From the NCBI RefSeq assembly GCF_900104065.1, contig NZ_FNLC01000001.1:1-64000 (forward strand): a DNA stretch of 64,000 nt. The letters are read 5' to 3'. Below are positions 26,809-35,286 of this stretch, in pieces. Below the pieces are notes generated by a model that saw nothing but the letters and a program-made list of their open reading frames with translations, was not told where the DNA came from and ran no database searches. A program made the translations under genes and the position numbers. The DNA is from Natronobacterium texcoconense (GTDB lineage Archaea; Halobacteriota; Halobacteria; Halobacteriales; Natrialbaceae). Within the stretch, counting starts at the first letter, position 1, and every line of letters begins with the position of its first letter.

Positions 26809-27153
26809 ATGACCGACGATAGCCGCGAGCTCGGCGTCGAGTTCGGCGACCTGGGCGACGACCTCGAGGACGTCGAGTATCCGATCAGTCAGGACGACCT
26901 CCTCGACGAACACGGCGACCGCGAGATCGACTTCGGCGAGGAGACGATGAACCTCGAGGAACTGATCGGTCCGTTGAACGAAGACGAGTACGCCTCCTAC
27001 GACGAAGTCCAGCAGGCGATTATGAATATGGTCGGCGACGAGGCGATCGGACGGAAGAATTACAGCGACCGGACGCCGCCCGCGATCGGCGAGGATCGCC
27101 AGGACGAGGGTGCGCCGGACCAGGAAGGCCAGCGCGAACAGGAGTCGTTCTAG
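26809..27153 (+). CDS. Small acidic protein (DUF5789-like)
   Basis: The start is the ATG at 26809. The 114-residue acidic protein has the pattern EYPISQDDLLDEHGDREI and NLEELIGPLNEDEYASYDE, then MNMVGDEAIGRKNYSDR, which I associate with the haloarchaeal DUF5789 family. No activity is known. It ends 2 bp before the convergent ABC transporter stop. Confidence 0.75.
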   Translation: MTDDSRELGVEFGDLGDDLEDVEYPISQDDLLDEHGDREIDFGEETMNLEELIGPLNEDEYASYDEVQQAIMNMVGDEAIGRKNYSDRTPPAIGEDRQDEGAPDQEGQREQESF

Positions 27154-27155
27154 TT

Positions 27156-29105
27156 TTAGTCGTCGTCACCGGCGTCGACGTCGATTTCCGTCCGCGCCTG
27201 TCGGCGCTGGGCTCGTTCGATGAACTCCTGTGGTAACTCGTCGATCTCGCCGGCCTGAACGCCCCAGAGGTGCGAGTAGAGTCCTTCGTTCTCGAGCAGT
27301 TCCTCGTGCGTTCCCCGTTCGACGATCTCTCCGCCCTCCAGAACGAGGATCGTGTCGGCGTCTTTGATCGTCGACAGCCGGTGGGCGATAGCGAAGGTCG
27401 TCCGGTCTTCGGCGAGTTCGTCGATCGATCGCTGGATGAGCATCTCCGTCTCGGTGTCGACGTCGCTGGTCGCCTCGTCCAGAACGAGAATGTCGGGGTC
27501 TTTGAGGATCGCACGAGCGATCGAGATCCGCTGGCGCTGCCCGCCAGAGAGCTTGACGCCGCGCTCGCCGACCTCGGTGTCGTAGCCGTCCGGGAGGTTC
27601 TGGATGAAGTCGTGGGCTTCAGCCATCTTCGCGGCCTCGACTACCTCCTCGCGATCGGCGTCGAACGTGCCGTACGTGATGTTCTCCTCGACGGTGCCGT
27701 AGAACAGGAACGTATCCTGGCCGACGTACCCCATCGACCGCCGGAGACTCGAGAGTGAGACGTCCCGGACGTCCTGGCCGTCGATCAGGATTTCGCCCTC
27801 GTCGACGTCGTACAGCCGGAGCAGGAGTTTCAACACGGTCGATTTCCCGGCTCCGGTCGGACCGACGAGCGCGACCGTATCGCCGCCGTCGGCTTCGAAC
27901 GAGATGTCGTCGATGATCCGCTCGCTCTCGTCGTAGCCGAAGTCGACGTTCTCGTACTCGACGCGGCCGTCGTAGACCTCGAGTTCGTTCGCCTCCTCGT
28001 CGCGTTCGATCCGGCCCTCCTCGTCCATCAACCCGAAGATGCGCTCGCTCGAGGCCTCCGCGCGCTGGTACATGTTGATGACCTGGCCAAACTGGGCCAT
28101 GGGCCAGACGAGTTGCTGAGTGTACATGATAAAGGCGACGAAGACGCCGGTCTCGAGCGTGCCAGTGAATGGGCCGGGCGCACTCTCCATGAACACCCAG
28201 TAGCCGCCCACGAGGAACGTGAGGACGAACCCGATCCCGGAGATCACCTGCAGGCCGGGGAAGAACTTGATCCGCAGCCAGATGGCGTCCCAGTTCTTGT
28301 CGTAGTAGTTGCGCGAGACGTCCTCGACGCGGTCGGACTCGAACGCTTCGGTGTTCGAGGATTTGATGACGTTGATCCCGCCGAGGTTGTTCTCGAGTCG
28401 CGAGTTGACCTTGCCGACCGACGAGCGGACGGCGGCGTACTTCGGCTGGATCTTCTTGACGAAGACGTAGGTGAAGATTGCGATCAGCGGCACGGGCGCA
28501 AGCGATACGAGCGCGAGCTGTGGGTTGAGCCAGAAGAGCAGGCCAGTGATCCCGACGACCATCACGATCAGTCGCGTCGCGGAGTTCATCCCCTCGTTCA
28601 GGAATCGCTCGAGCTGGTTGACGTCGTTGCTGAGCACCGACATCATCTCGCCGGTCTGTTTGTTCGCGAAAAACTCCATGTCCAGTCGCTGCATCTTGTC
28701 GTAGGTCGCGGTCCGGACGTCGTGCTGGACGCTCTGTGAGAAGGCGTTGAATCCCCAGTTGCGCAGCCAGTGGAAGATCGCTCCCAGCGTGAACGAGCCG
28801 GCGATCACGATCACGACGAACCAGAACTGCTCTAAATCGCTCGTCGGTAACCATGCCTCCGGCAGAACGACGAGCGGAACCTGTTCGGCGAACGCCGCGT
28901 CGTAGAAGATCGCGTCGATCGCGACGGCGAGCATCAGCGCGGGCAACAGATCCAGCGCACGCGCGAAGACGCTCGAGACCAATCCAACTGCCATCGAGAA
29001 CCAGTATGGACGCCCGTACTCGAAGATCAGCCGTCGCATCGGACTTTCGACGTCCTCGCGCTGCTCTTCGAACGGATCGTCTTTCTCCCAGTCGACGCCG
29101 TCCAT
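27156..29105 (-). CDS. ABC exporter half-transporter (fused membrane and ATPase domains)
   Basis: The 649-residue protein has a six-helix ABC-type exporter domain (about residues 30-345) and a nucleotide-binding domain. Walker A GPTGAGKST begins at 415, Q-loop GYVGQDTFLF, signature LSGGQRQ, Walker B ILVLDEATSDVD and the switch His in IAHRLS are all intact. Such MsbA/LmrA-like proteins work as homo- or heterodimers and export lipids or drugs. No partner gene is adjacent, so homodimerisation is likely. The substrate cannot be read from sequence. Confidence 0.92.
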   Translation of the reverse strand: MDGVDWEKDDPFEEQREDVESPMRRLIFEYGRPYWFSMAVGLVSSVFARALDLLPALMLAVAIDAIFYDAAFAEQVPLVVLPEAWLPTSDLEQFWFVVIVIAGSFTLGAIFHWLRNWGFNAFSQSVQHDVRTATYDKMQRLDMEFFANKQTGEMMSVLSNDVNQLERFLNEGMNSATRLIVMVVGITGLLFWLNPQLALVSLAPVPLIAIFTYVFVKKIQPKYAAVRSSVGKVNSRLENNLGGINVIKSSNTEAFESDRVEDVSRNYYDKNWDAIWLRIKFFPGLQVISGIGFVLTFLVGGYWVFMESAPGPFTGTLETGVFVAFIMYTQQLVWPMAQFGQVINMYQRAEASSERIFGLMDEEGRIERDEEANELEVYDGRVEYENVDFGYDESERIIDDISFEADGGDTVALVGPTGAGKSTVLKLLLRLYDVDEGEILIDGQDVRDVSLSSLRRSMGYVGQDTFLFYGTVEENITYGTFDADREEVVEAAKMAEAHDFIQNLPDGYDTEVGERGVKLSGGQRQRISIARAILKDPDILVLDEATSDVDTETEMLIQRSIDELAEDRTTFAIAHRLSTIKDADTILVLEGGEIVERGTHEELLENEGLYSHLWGVQAGEIDELPQEFIERAQRRQARTEIDVDAGDDD

Positions 29106-29178
29106 TACCTTGGCGTCCGGCTCCGCAGGTCATAAGGGTTTGCTACGAACCGAAACACGCCGGTTCTTCGCGAGCCGG

Positions 29179-29673
29179 TCACTCGTACTCGATTTCGACC
29201 TCGTCGCCGACCGCCATCCCCGTCTCGTTTGCGTACCCACGCGGGACCTCGAGCACGTACTGTGCCTGTCCGGTGTACTGCAGGTCTTCGCCGTCCTCGC
29301 CGGCTTCGGGAGCGCGTGCGTGTTCGATGGTCGTGATTTCGCGGTCGGCGTCGATGAAGACGATGTCGATGTCGAAGTCCATATCGCGCATAACGTACGT
29401 GCGCTCGCTCTCCCTGTCGTGAACGAACAGCATTCCCTCGCCGTCCTCGAGGGAGTCGTGGTCGCTCAACCCGGTGTATCGCTCGTCCCAGGTGTCCGCG
29501 ACTTCGACGTCGACGGCCGCTTTCGGCTCGTCGCTCCCGTCCTCGAGGACGTGGACTTCCGCGCGGTCTTCGCCCCAGGGCGCCGAGACGACACCACCCT
29601 GGACGAGGAAGAATCCGACGAGCAAGACCGCCGCGACGACCAGTAGCGTCTTCCAGACGCGCTCGAGGACCAT
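29179..29673 (-). CDS. DUF192-family exported protein
   Basis: The 164-residue protein has one N-terminal hydrophobic helix (about residues 8-26) and a DUF192 domain with the marks VEVADTWDERYTGLSDHDSL, GMLFVHD and DFDIDIVFIDADREI. The fold is known from small secreted proteins of unknown function. It likely faces outside, anchored by the helix. It lies 61 bp from the tRNA-Val start and is divergent from it. Confidence 0.85.
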   Translation of the reverse strand: MVLERVWKTLLVVAAVLLVGFFLVQGGVVSAPWGEDRAEVHVLEDGSDEPKAAVDVEVADTWDERYTGLSDHDSLEDGEGMLFVHDRESERTYVMRDMDFDIDIVFIDADREITTIEHARAPEAGEDGEDLQYTGQAQYVLEVPRGYANETGMAVGDEVEIEYE

Positions 29674-29688
29674 ACTCGGTCTGCGACG

Positions 29689-29708
29689 CGAGAAAGTAAA
29701 GGTTATTC
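29689..29708 (+). promoter_or_regulatory. Probable promoter of tRNA-Val
   Basis: A purine-rich BRE-like GAGAAAGT followed by an AT-rich AAGGTTATT lies about 26-35 nt before the first base of the tRNA, the expected archaeal TATA/BRE position. Confidence 0.45.
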
Positions 29709-29733
29709 GGACGGGCCGACTTGGTTCGGGTGC

Positions 29734-29807
29734 GGGCTCGTGGTCTAGCTGGTTATGACGCGGCCTTTACAAGGCCGAGGTCGGTGGTTCGAACCCGCCC
29801 GAGCCCA
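29734..29807 (+). tRNA. tRNA-Val (anticodon TAC)
   Basis: A 74-nt cloverleaf: acceptor GGGCTCG/CGAGCCC with discriminator A at 29807, D arm around GTCTAGCTGGTTATGAC, anticodon stem CGGCC/GGCCG with loop TTTACAA giving TAC, and T arm with GGTTCGAAC. No intron and no encoded CCA. Two further exact copies of its last 24 bases lie downstream. Confidence 0.95.
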
Positions 29808-30033
29808 TTTCTCTGGCGAACAACACCGTGAGCCAGAGAAATGTATATGAGCGGCGGTTCGAACTAGACGAGACGCGCGCAACGTAGTGAGCACGTCTCG
29901 GCGTGGTTCGAACCCGCCCGAGCCCACTTCCCCCGCTGCGAGCAAACTCGCGAGCAGCAGGTATGTGGATCGAGGGCGGGTTCTAATCAGAGAGGAGCTT
30001 GCTCCGACCGTGGTTCGAACCCGCCCGAGCCCA
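29807..30033 (+). repeat. tRNA-Val 3'-end copies with GARC/GYGA hairpins
   Basis: The last 24 bases of the tRNA (29784-29807) recur exactly at 29903-29926 and 30010-30033. Between them are hairpins: 29807-29842 (11-bp perfect stem, loop GAACAACACCGTGA), 29869-29900 (loop core CAACGTAGTGA) and 29935-29958 (stem GCTGC/GCAGC, loop GAGCAAACTCGCGA). A partial T-arm copy GGCGGTTCGAAC is at 29853-29864. No open reading frame of note is present in the 443 bp between the tRNA and the next gene. Confidence 0.9.
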
Positions 30034-30250
30034 CTCTACTCGAGCAGCCCGCAGCTTTACCGACGTCTCATCTGTAAGCGAGTCGCCTGAACCGTTTCCA
30101 ACCGCTCGTAACCGCGTCACTCGAGAATCCGTCGAACGTCTCGGACGATAATCCGTCCAGAACAGCCAAAGAATCCCTCCCCCGCTTTCGACTCGAGTCC
30201 GTTGTAATGGATCACTGTCGACCCCGTATTCGCATACGGGTCGGGAGTAG

Positions 30251-30697
30251 TCACTGCTTGAGTCGTGCGACGTTTTCCCGGATCTGGCTGAAGAACCCGT
30301 CCCCGGATTCTGCCTGCAACGCCGAGTGCAGCCTCGAGTTCTCGGGTTCGTCTCTGATGACGACCCGGAGGTACGGCTCGAGTTGTTCGAAATTATCGGA
30401 GAGCACGACGGTGTGGTTCTCCTCGTTGTGGTCGACGACGCCCGCGTCGGCCAGTTTCGGGACGTGGCACTGGACTGATGAGACGTAAACGCTTTTGTAC
30501 TCGTTTTTCGCGACGTCGTCCGGTTCGACGTCGTGTTCCCAGCCGGCGATCTGTTCGGCGAGCGTGGATAGCTCTATCGGGTCCTCTCGGCCCCGCAGCG
30601 CGTAGAGGAGGTATCGCCGACGCCGGTTGGCGAGTAACTCGAGGATGGTGTCGGCCGAGAGTTTTTCCTCCGTTTGACTCGAGGTAAGGGATTCCAT
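30251..30697 (-). CDS. Winged-helix protein (DUF7344-like regulator)
   Basis: The 148-residue protein has an ArsR/DUF7344-like winged helix: LELLANRRRRYLLYAL, ELSTLAEQIAGWE, and a YVSSVQCHVPKLADAGVVDH recognition region with a wing ENHTVVLSDN. This pattern marks a large haloarchaeal family of putative one-component regulators. No sensory domain is obvious. It is flanked by tRNA repeat regions on both sides; its target is unknown. Confidence 0.82.
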   Translation of the reverse strand: MESLTSSQTEEKLSADTILELLANRRRRYLLYALRGREDPIELSTLAEQIAGWEHDVEPDDVAKNEYKSVYVSSVQCHVPKLADAGVVDHNEENHTVVLSDNFEQLEPYLRVVIRDEPENSRLHSALQAESGDGFFSQIRENVARLKQ

Positions 30698-30880
30698 AAC
30701 ACAAGGTTACTTCCCGGAGCGGAAAAGCGTGACTTGAATATCCGTATATCCAACAGGCAGCCGTTAACGCGTGGAGGTACGATGCGTATCCGGTGCATAC
30801 TTCGCCGTTTCTCGCCCGATTGGGCCGCAAACTCGATGAAACGGACGATCGCCGTCACGTCGTTCGATCCTCGTCGCAAT

Positions 30881-30898
30881 TCGAAATCCTTTTTTATA
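30881..30898 (+). promoter_or_regulatory. Promoter of tRNA-Phe (BRE and TATA box)
   Basis: CGAAAT (BRE) is followed by TTTTTTATA ending 22 nt before the tRNA's first base, the standard archaeal spacing for a tRNA promoter. Confidence 0.7.
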
Positions 30899-30920
30899 CG
30901 ATGGACGGAGTGAGAGGTAA

Positions 30921-30994
30921 GCCGCCTTAGCTCAGACTGGGAGAGCACTCGACTGAAGATCGAGCTGTCCCCGGTTCAAATCCGGGAGGCGGCA
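30921..30994 (+). tRNA. tRNA-Phe (anticodon GAA)
   Basis: A 74-nt cloverleaf with acceptor GCCGCCT/AGGCGGC and discriminator A, anticodon stem CTCGA/TCGAG with loop CTGAAGA giving GAA, and T arm CCGGTTCAAATCCGG. No intron. It is followed by a long array of partial copies and hairpins. Confidence 0.95.
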
Positions 30995-31033
30995 TCCGGA
31001 TTCTACACGACTTCCATTCGAGAAGCTTGCCCG

Positions 31034-31313
31034 CTCGAGTGAAGATCGAGCTGTCCCCGTTCCCGCGAGCGAAGCGAGCGGGAAGTCGAAAGACGAGCGC
31101 AGCGAGTCTTTCGGAAGTTCAAATCCGGGAGGCGGCATTTTCCTGCGAACGAAGTGAGCAGTGAAAATGCTCCCGAGCGGATTTGTAATCCTGAAAGTCA
31201 CGCGCAACGAGCGTAGCGAGTGAGCATGTCTTTCTTCGGTTCAAATCCGGGAGGCGGCACTTCTCACCGCGAACAACTCCGTGAGCGGTAAGAATGCGAT
31301 CCGAGAGGCGGCA
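31034..31313 (+). repeat. tRNA-Phe partial copies with GARC/GYGA hairpins
   Basis: The anticodon arm is repeated at 31034-31058 (24 of 25 bases as in 30948-30972). T-arm/acceptor copies ending in GGCGGCA lie at 31117-31137, 31237-31259 and, shortened, 31301-31313. Hairpins: 31060-31084 (TTCCCGC stem, loop GAGCGAAGCGA), 31087-31113 (CGAAAGAC stem, loop GAGCGCAGCGA), 31136-31169 (loop GAACGAAGTGA), an outer stem GAAAG/CTTTC at 31193-31234, and 31261-31294 (loop GAACAACTCCGTGA). The 461 bp between tRNA-Phe and the next gene hold nothing else I recognise except that gene's promoter. Confidence 0.9.
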
Positions 31314-31413
31314 TTGCATTGTTTCTATCCCGGTGAAAACGACTTCCGGGAGCGCGAATAGAATCCCTCCGCGCGGCGTTCAGAGAATCGATCGGAGACG
31401 TTTGGACGGGTTT

Positions 31414-31433
31414 GTGAAAACGTCCTTTATATG
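31414..31433 (+). promoter_or_regulatory. Promoter of the acidic secreted protein gene
   Basis: GTGAAAACG (BRE-like) and CTTTATATG (TATA) end 23 nt before the ATG at 31456, so transcription should begin at or next to the start codon, giving a leaderless mRNA. Confidence 0.7.
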
Positions 31434-31455
31434 GGGAATTGATCCTTAGACCGTG

Positions 31456-32415
31456 ATGATCGCGAAAAAACTACTCACGGCGTTCGTCGTGATGCTGCTG
31501 GTAACGGCCGCTATCTCCCCCGCCGCCGCAGCGAGCGGTGGTGAAGGAGAAGTCTCGGAATCGATCACCGTAACGATCGAAACCGATGAAGAGGAAACCC
31601 TCGTGACGGTCGAACGCGCTGGCTCGGCTGCAGCGGGCGCCGACGTGACGGTATCGCCGCTCGGCACCGAGACGAACGCCGAGGGAAGCTACGAAACCGA
31701 CGCGAACGGGACGGTTTCGATCCCGACGCCCGACGCAGACGCGACCGTGGCCCTCGAGATCGAGACAGAGAACGTATCCGCGACCGGAACGGTGACGCTT
31801 CAGGCATACGACGGCCAGGAGCGGACGATCACCGTCGAACTCGAGGGCGACGCAGCGGTCTCGAGCGAAGTCGAGTCGGGTGAAGACCGTGAAAGCGAGA
31901 GCGACGAAGCTGATGACGAGACCCACGCCGACAACGAGGATGCCGCCGACGAAGCGGACGACGAGACCGACGAGGAGCGTGGTGTCTGGCTGACGGGACT
32001 GTTCTCTTCGGCGCTCGAGTTAGCCGCCGAGACGCCGGTCGTCGACGCCGAAACTGCTTCCGAGATCGGAGGCGAGTTCGCGTCGGGAGCAAACGACGAT
32101 GGTGACGATACCGAGTCCGACCGAGACGAGGGGTCTGCTTCGATCGAGGCGGACGCGAACCTCGACTCGAACGCGAGCGTCGAGAACACGACTGAGGTCG
32201 GCGTCGAGAGCGAAACCGAAGCCGGTGTGTCCATTACGGGCGACGAATCCGATAGCGACGAGACGTCGAACGACTCGTCGGCCTCGGTCGAGGCGAACGC
32301 AAGCGTCGAGTCGAGTACCAGCGTCGAGGACTCGACCGAGACCACTGTCGAGAGCGAAACTGACGGCGAGATCGCTGTCGGTGGGTCGGACGGAGACGAC
32401 GATACCCAAGGCTAA
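31456..32415 (+). CDS. Secreted acidic repeat protein
   Basis: The ATG at 31456 is preferred to an overlapping GTG at 31453. The 319-residue protein has a Sec-type signal peptide (about residues 1-26, cleavage near AAA-SG), a beta-rich domain that looks like a carboxypeptidase-regulatory or Ig-like fold (TNAEGSYETDANGTVSIPTP), and then a long Asp/Glu/Ser/Thr-rich part. Two degenerate tandem units near the C-terminus share the pattern SAS(I/V)EA-A-N/S-S-V-E. No membrane anchor follows the signal, so it is probably released or cell-wall associated. It precedes a related acidic membrane protein gene. Confidence 0.75.
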   Translation: MIAKKLLTAFVVMLLVTAAISPAAAASGGEGEVSESITVTIETDEEETLVTVERAGSAAAGADVTVSPLGTETNAEGSYETDANGTVSIPTPDADATVALEIETENVSATGTVTLQAYDGQERTITVELEGDAAVSSEVESGEDRESESDEADDETHADNEDAADEADDETDEERGVWLTGLFSSALELAAETPVVDAETASEIGGEFASGANDDGDDTESDRDEGSASIEADANLDSNASVENTTEVGVESETEAGVSITGDESDSDETSNDSSASVEANASVESSTSVEDSTETTVESETDGEIAVGGSDGDDDTQG

Positions 32416-32566
32416 CGTAGTCCAAAGCAGGGCGGAACTGTTCGGACGATAGTACTCGTCCGGTGCGCTTCGATCGCGTCCCCGCTACCGCTCCGCCGGC
32501 GATCGGCAGTTCAAAACACATTTGATCGAAGACGTGGTAATTCTCCGGTAAGCGACTTACAATCTT

Positions 32567-33880
32567 ATGGACGCGTCGAGTCCGGTCGTCGTGTTGCTGC
32601 TACTGGCAGTCGCGGGACTCGTAGTAGCCGCGCCGGCGAGTGCGGCAGGAACGAGCGGAGATGGTGTGGTTTTCGATAGTGCGGACGGGGACGTAACGAC
32701 TCTCGCGTCTACGGAAACGTTCGACGACGAGACGTCGGCCGACGTCGAAGACGATACGGTTTCGGATTCCGAGGACTCCGACGATACGGTCGCCGATTCC
32801 AACGACTCCAACGACGTGCTCGAGGATTTGGACGGTGACTCGGCAGACACCTCCGAGGACGACACCGACGCCGAGGACGATTTGTTCGAGGACACCGAGA
32901 CGCTCGACGACGTCGACGAGACGATCGAAGAGTCGGACGAGGTCGTCGACGACGTGAACGAAACGGCAGGTAACGCGACTCCTTCGGAGATCATCGCCGA
33001 GACGGGCGTAATCGTCGGAGCGAACGGGACGGTACTCGATGCGGACCTCGAGGCTGACACCGAAGCGCCGACGAACGAGTCGGACGGCGAGACGGCAAGC
33101 GACGACTCGACTGACGACGACTCGGGCGAACCGGCGGCCAACGGGGAGTCGAACGCCGACGATGACGGTGACCTCACCGGCTCGATTCCTGGTGGAGCCG
33201 CGGGTGCAGGTGTCGCGGCCGGCGCGAGTGGACTCGCACTGCTTGCGCGCCGGTTCGGAACCGCCGCGGCGCTCAATTCGAGCCAGGGAGCGGGCGCGAT
33301 CGGATCCACGTTCTCTTCGCTCCTGACAGCGGCTCGTGAGTGGGGCTGGCGGGTATTCGGTCTGTTCGGGTATCAGCGGTTCAGCGACGACGATCCCCTA
33401 GAACACGACGGACGGCGAACGTTGTACGAGTATATCCGGTCTTCACCGGGGTCGTACTTCAGCGAGATCAGCGAAGAGACCGGCGTTCCGCTTCAGTCGG
33501 CACGATACCACCTCCGAATACTCGAGTTCGAGAATCTGGTCGAGAGCGAACGGATCAGGGGACGCCGACGGTACGCTCCCGTCGGGGTCGACTCGGCCGA
33601 ACTCGAGGCGGCGCTGAACGACGACGCGACGGCGGCCGTCCTCCGGACGCTGGCCGACGAGGGACCGGGTTCGGTCAGCGAACTCGCCCAGCGGCTCGGT
33701 CGCGACCCGAGTACGATCAGTCACCACCTGAACCGACTCGAGAACGAGGGGCTGGTCGAACGCGAACGTGAAGGGCGGAGCGTCGTTACCCGACTTCCCG
33801 ACGACGTCGAACGGGCGCTCGACCGACGCGAACCCGCGGAGAGTACGGCCGCTTCCGTGGACATGGCGAGTCGTCCGTGA
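32567..33880 (+). CDS. Membrane-anchored winged-helix protein with acidic ectodomain
   Basis: The 437-residue protein has an N-terminal signal or first helix (residues 6-27), about 175 residues of Asp/Glu/Ser/Thr-rich sequence that should lie outside, a second helix near 206-230 (GGAAGAGVAAGASGLALLA), and a cytosolic part with two winged helices. The first is at about 285-345 (FSEISEETGVPLQSARYHLR) and the second at 355-430 (SELAQRLGRDPSTISHHLNR, wing EREGRSVV). This is a one-component sensor layout, possibly released by proteolysis. Which gene it controls is unknown. Confidence 0.8.
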   Translation: MDASSPVVVLLLLAVAGLVVAAPASAAGTSGDGVVFDSADGDVTTLASTETFDDETSADVEDDTVSDSEDSDDTVADSNDSNDVLEDLDGDSADTSEDDTDAEDDLFEDTETLDDVDETIEESDEVVDDVNETAGNATPSEIIAETGVIVGANGTVLDADLEADTEAPTNESDGETASDDSTDDDSGEPAANGESNADDDGDLTGSIPGGAAGAGVAAGASGLALLARRFGTAAALNSSQGAGAIGSTFSSLLTAAREWGWRVFGLFGYQRFSDDDPLEHDGRRTLYEYIRSSPGSYFSEISEETGVPLQSARYHLRILEFENLVESERIRGRRRYAPVGVDSAELEAALNDDATAAVLRTLADEGPGSVSELAQRLGRDPSTISHHLNRLENEGLVEREREGRSVVTRLPDDVERALDRREPAESTAASVDMASRP

Positions 33881-34023
33881 AGAGCAGAAATGTGATCCGA
33901 GGAAATAGGATTCGTTTCTGTCGTTTCACGTCGACTGGTACTGAACGGCACCCGCTACTGCCGGTCGCGGCAGATGTGTAGCCAGCTACTCGACCCGTCG
34001 CCTCTCGCTGCCGGATAGCGTTC

Positions 34024-35286
34024 TCAGTCGTCAGACCACGGCCGAGGATCGGCGTCGATCTCCGGATCGTAGCGGTGGCAGGCCACGGGACGGCCGTCGT
34101 GATCGACGGTCTCGGGCGAACAGCGCTCACAGACCGTTTCGATGGTGTCGGCGAGCCGAGCGGCCGCACGTTTGTGATCGTCGGTCGTGACGGCCGTGAT
34201 CGCGTCGTCGACGGCTCGTTCGAGGTCGTCGTCGGGGATGGGATCGGGGAGACCGAACCGCTCGCGTATCGTTGTATCGGTCTGTCCGTGGTCGGCGAAT
34301 TCCCCCGTCTCGAGCGTGAACCGGAACGCGGCGACGGCGGTCCACGTCTCGGGGGAGAGATCGGCGTTCGTTGGCGGAATCACCTCCGGGCAGCGGGTGT
34401 GGAACGAACAGCCGTCCGGCGGGTCGGCGGGGTCCGGAATCGTCTCCGTGAGCGGGCGTCCGAGGCTTCGGTCCGTGGGATCGAGACTCGGGACGGAACG
34501 GAGCAATACCCGCGTGTAGGGGTGGGCCGGCGCGTCGAGAACCTCGTCGATGGGGCCTCGCTCGACGATCTCTCCGAGGTACATTACTGCGACTCGGTCG
34601 CAAAACATGCGGACGGCGTCGATGTCGTGGCTGATGAACAGCACCGAGACGTCGTACTCTCGCCGGATGCGGTCGAGTAATGCGAGGACGTCGGACTTGA
34701 CGCGGCTGTCGAGGGCACTGGCCGGTTCGTCCGCGACGATGAGGTCCGGATTGACGACGAGTGCGCGAGCGATCGCGATGCGCTGTTTCTCGCCGCCGGA
34801 GAACTCGTGTGGGTGGCGGTCGGCGTCGGCAGCGGACAGCCCGACGCGCTCGAGCAGGTCGGCGACGATCGCTCGACGTCGGTCGGCGTCGTCCATCCCG
34901 TGCAGTCGTAGCGGTTCCGCGACTGCTTCGCCGACCGTCATGCGCGGACTAAACGCGTCGTCCGGGTTCTGGACGACGAGCTGGACTCGTCGCTGGAACG
35001 CCCGGCGATCCTCGCCCTCGAGGTCGTCGACGGGAGTTCCTCCGAACCGGATCTCGCCGTCCGTGGCCGTCTCGAGGCCCATGATCGTTCGGGCGACGGT
35101 CGATTTCCCGCTGCCGGACTCGCCGACCAGTCCGAGCGCCTCGCCGCGGCGAAGGTTGAAACTGACGCCGTCGACGGCGCGGATGCGACCGACCTCGCGT
35201 CGGAGCCACCCTTTGTGGATGGGGTAGTGGGTCTTCAGGTCCTCGACGGTCAGGATGGGCTCGTCGGTCGCGGACGGATCAGTCAT
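34024..35286 (-). CDS. Peptide-type ABC importer ATPase (DppF/OppF-like)
   Basis: The ATG at 35286 overlaps the stop of the upstream ATPase gene. The 420-residue protein has Walker A GESGSGKST, signature SGGEKQRIAIARAL, Walker B LIVADEPASALD and the C-terminal oligopeptide-importer extension with GCSFHTRCPEV. A further C-terminal Cys-containing part (CERCSPETVDHDG) is longer than usual. It pairs with the neighbouring DppD-like ATPase to energise uptake of dipeptides, oligopeptides or similar solutes. Confidence 0.9.
   Translation of the reverse strand: MTDPSATDEPILTVEDLKTHYPIHKGWLRREVGRIRAVDGVSFNLRRGEALGLVGESGSGKSTVARTIMGLETATDGEIRFGGTPVDDLEGEDRRAFQRRVQLVVQNPDDAFSPRMTVGEAVAEPLRLHGMDDADRRRAIVADLLERVGLSAADADRHPHEFSGGEKQRIAIARALVVNPDLIVADEPASALDSRVKSDVLALLDRIRREYDVSVLFISHDIDAVRMFCDRVAVMYLGEIVERGPIDEVLDAPAHPYTRVLLRSVPSLDPTDRSLGRPLTETIPDPADPPDGCSFHTRCPEVIPPTNADLSPETWTAVAAFRFTLETGEFADHGQTDTTIRERFGLPDPIPDDDLERAVDDAITAVTTDDHKRAAARLADTIETVCERCSPETVDHDGRPVACHRYDPEIDADPRPWSDD

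Noticed and set aside
29734-30033. An integrated plasmid or virus at tRNA-Val
   Set aside because: No integrase or viral gene is present between or near the tRNA-end copies, and the intervals are only about 110 bp.
29734-31313. A CRISPR array made of the tRNA-end repeats
   Set aside because: Repeats are tRNA 3' halves with unequal spacing and hairpin spacers; there are no cas genes and no uniform repeat-spacer units.
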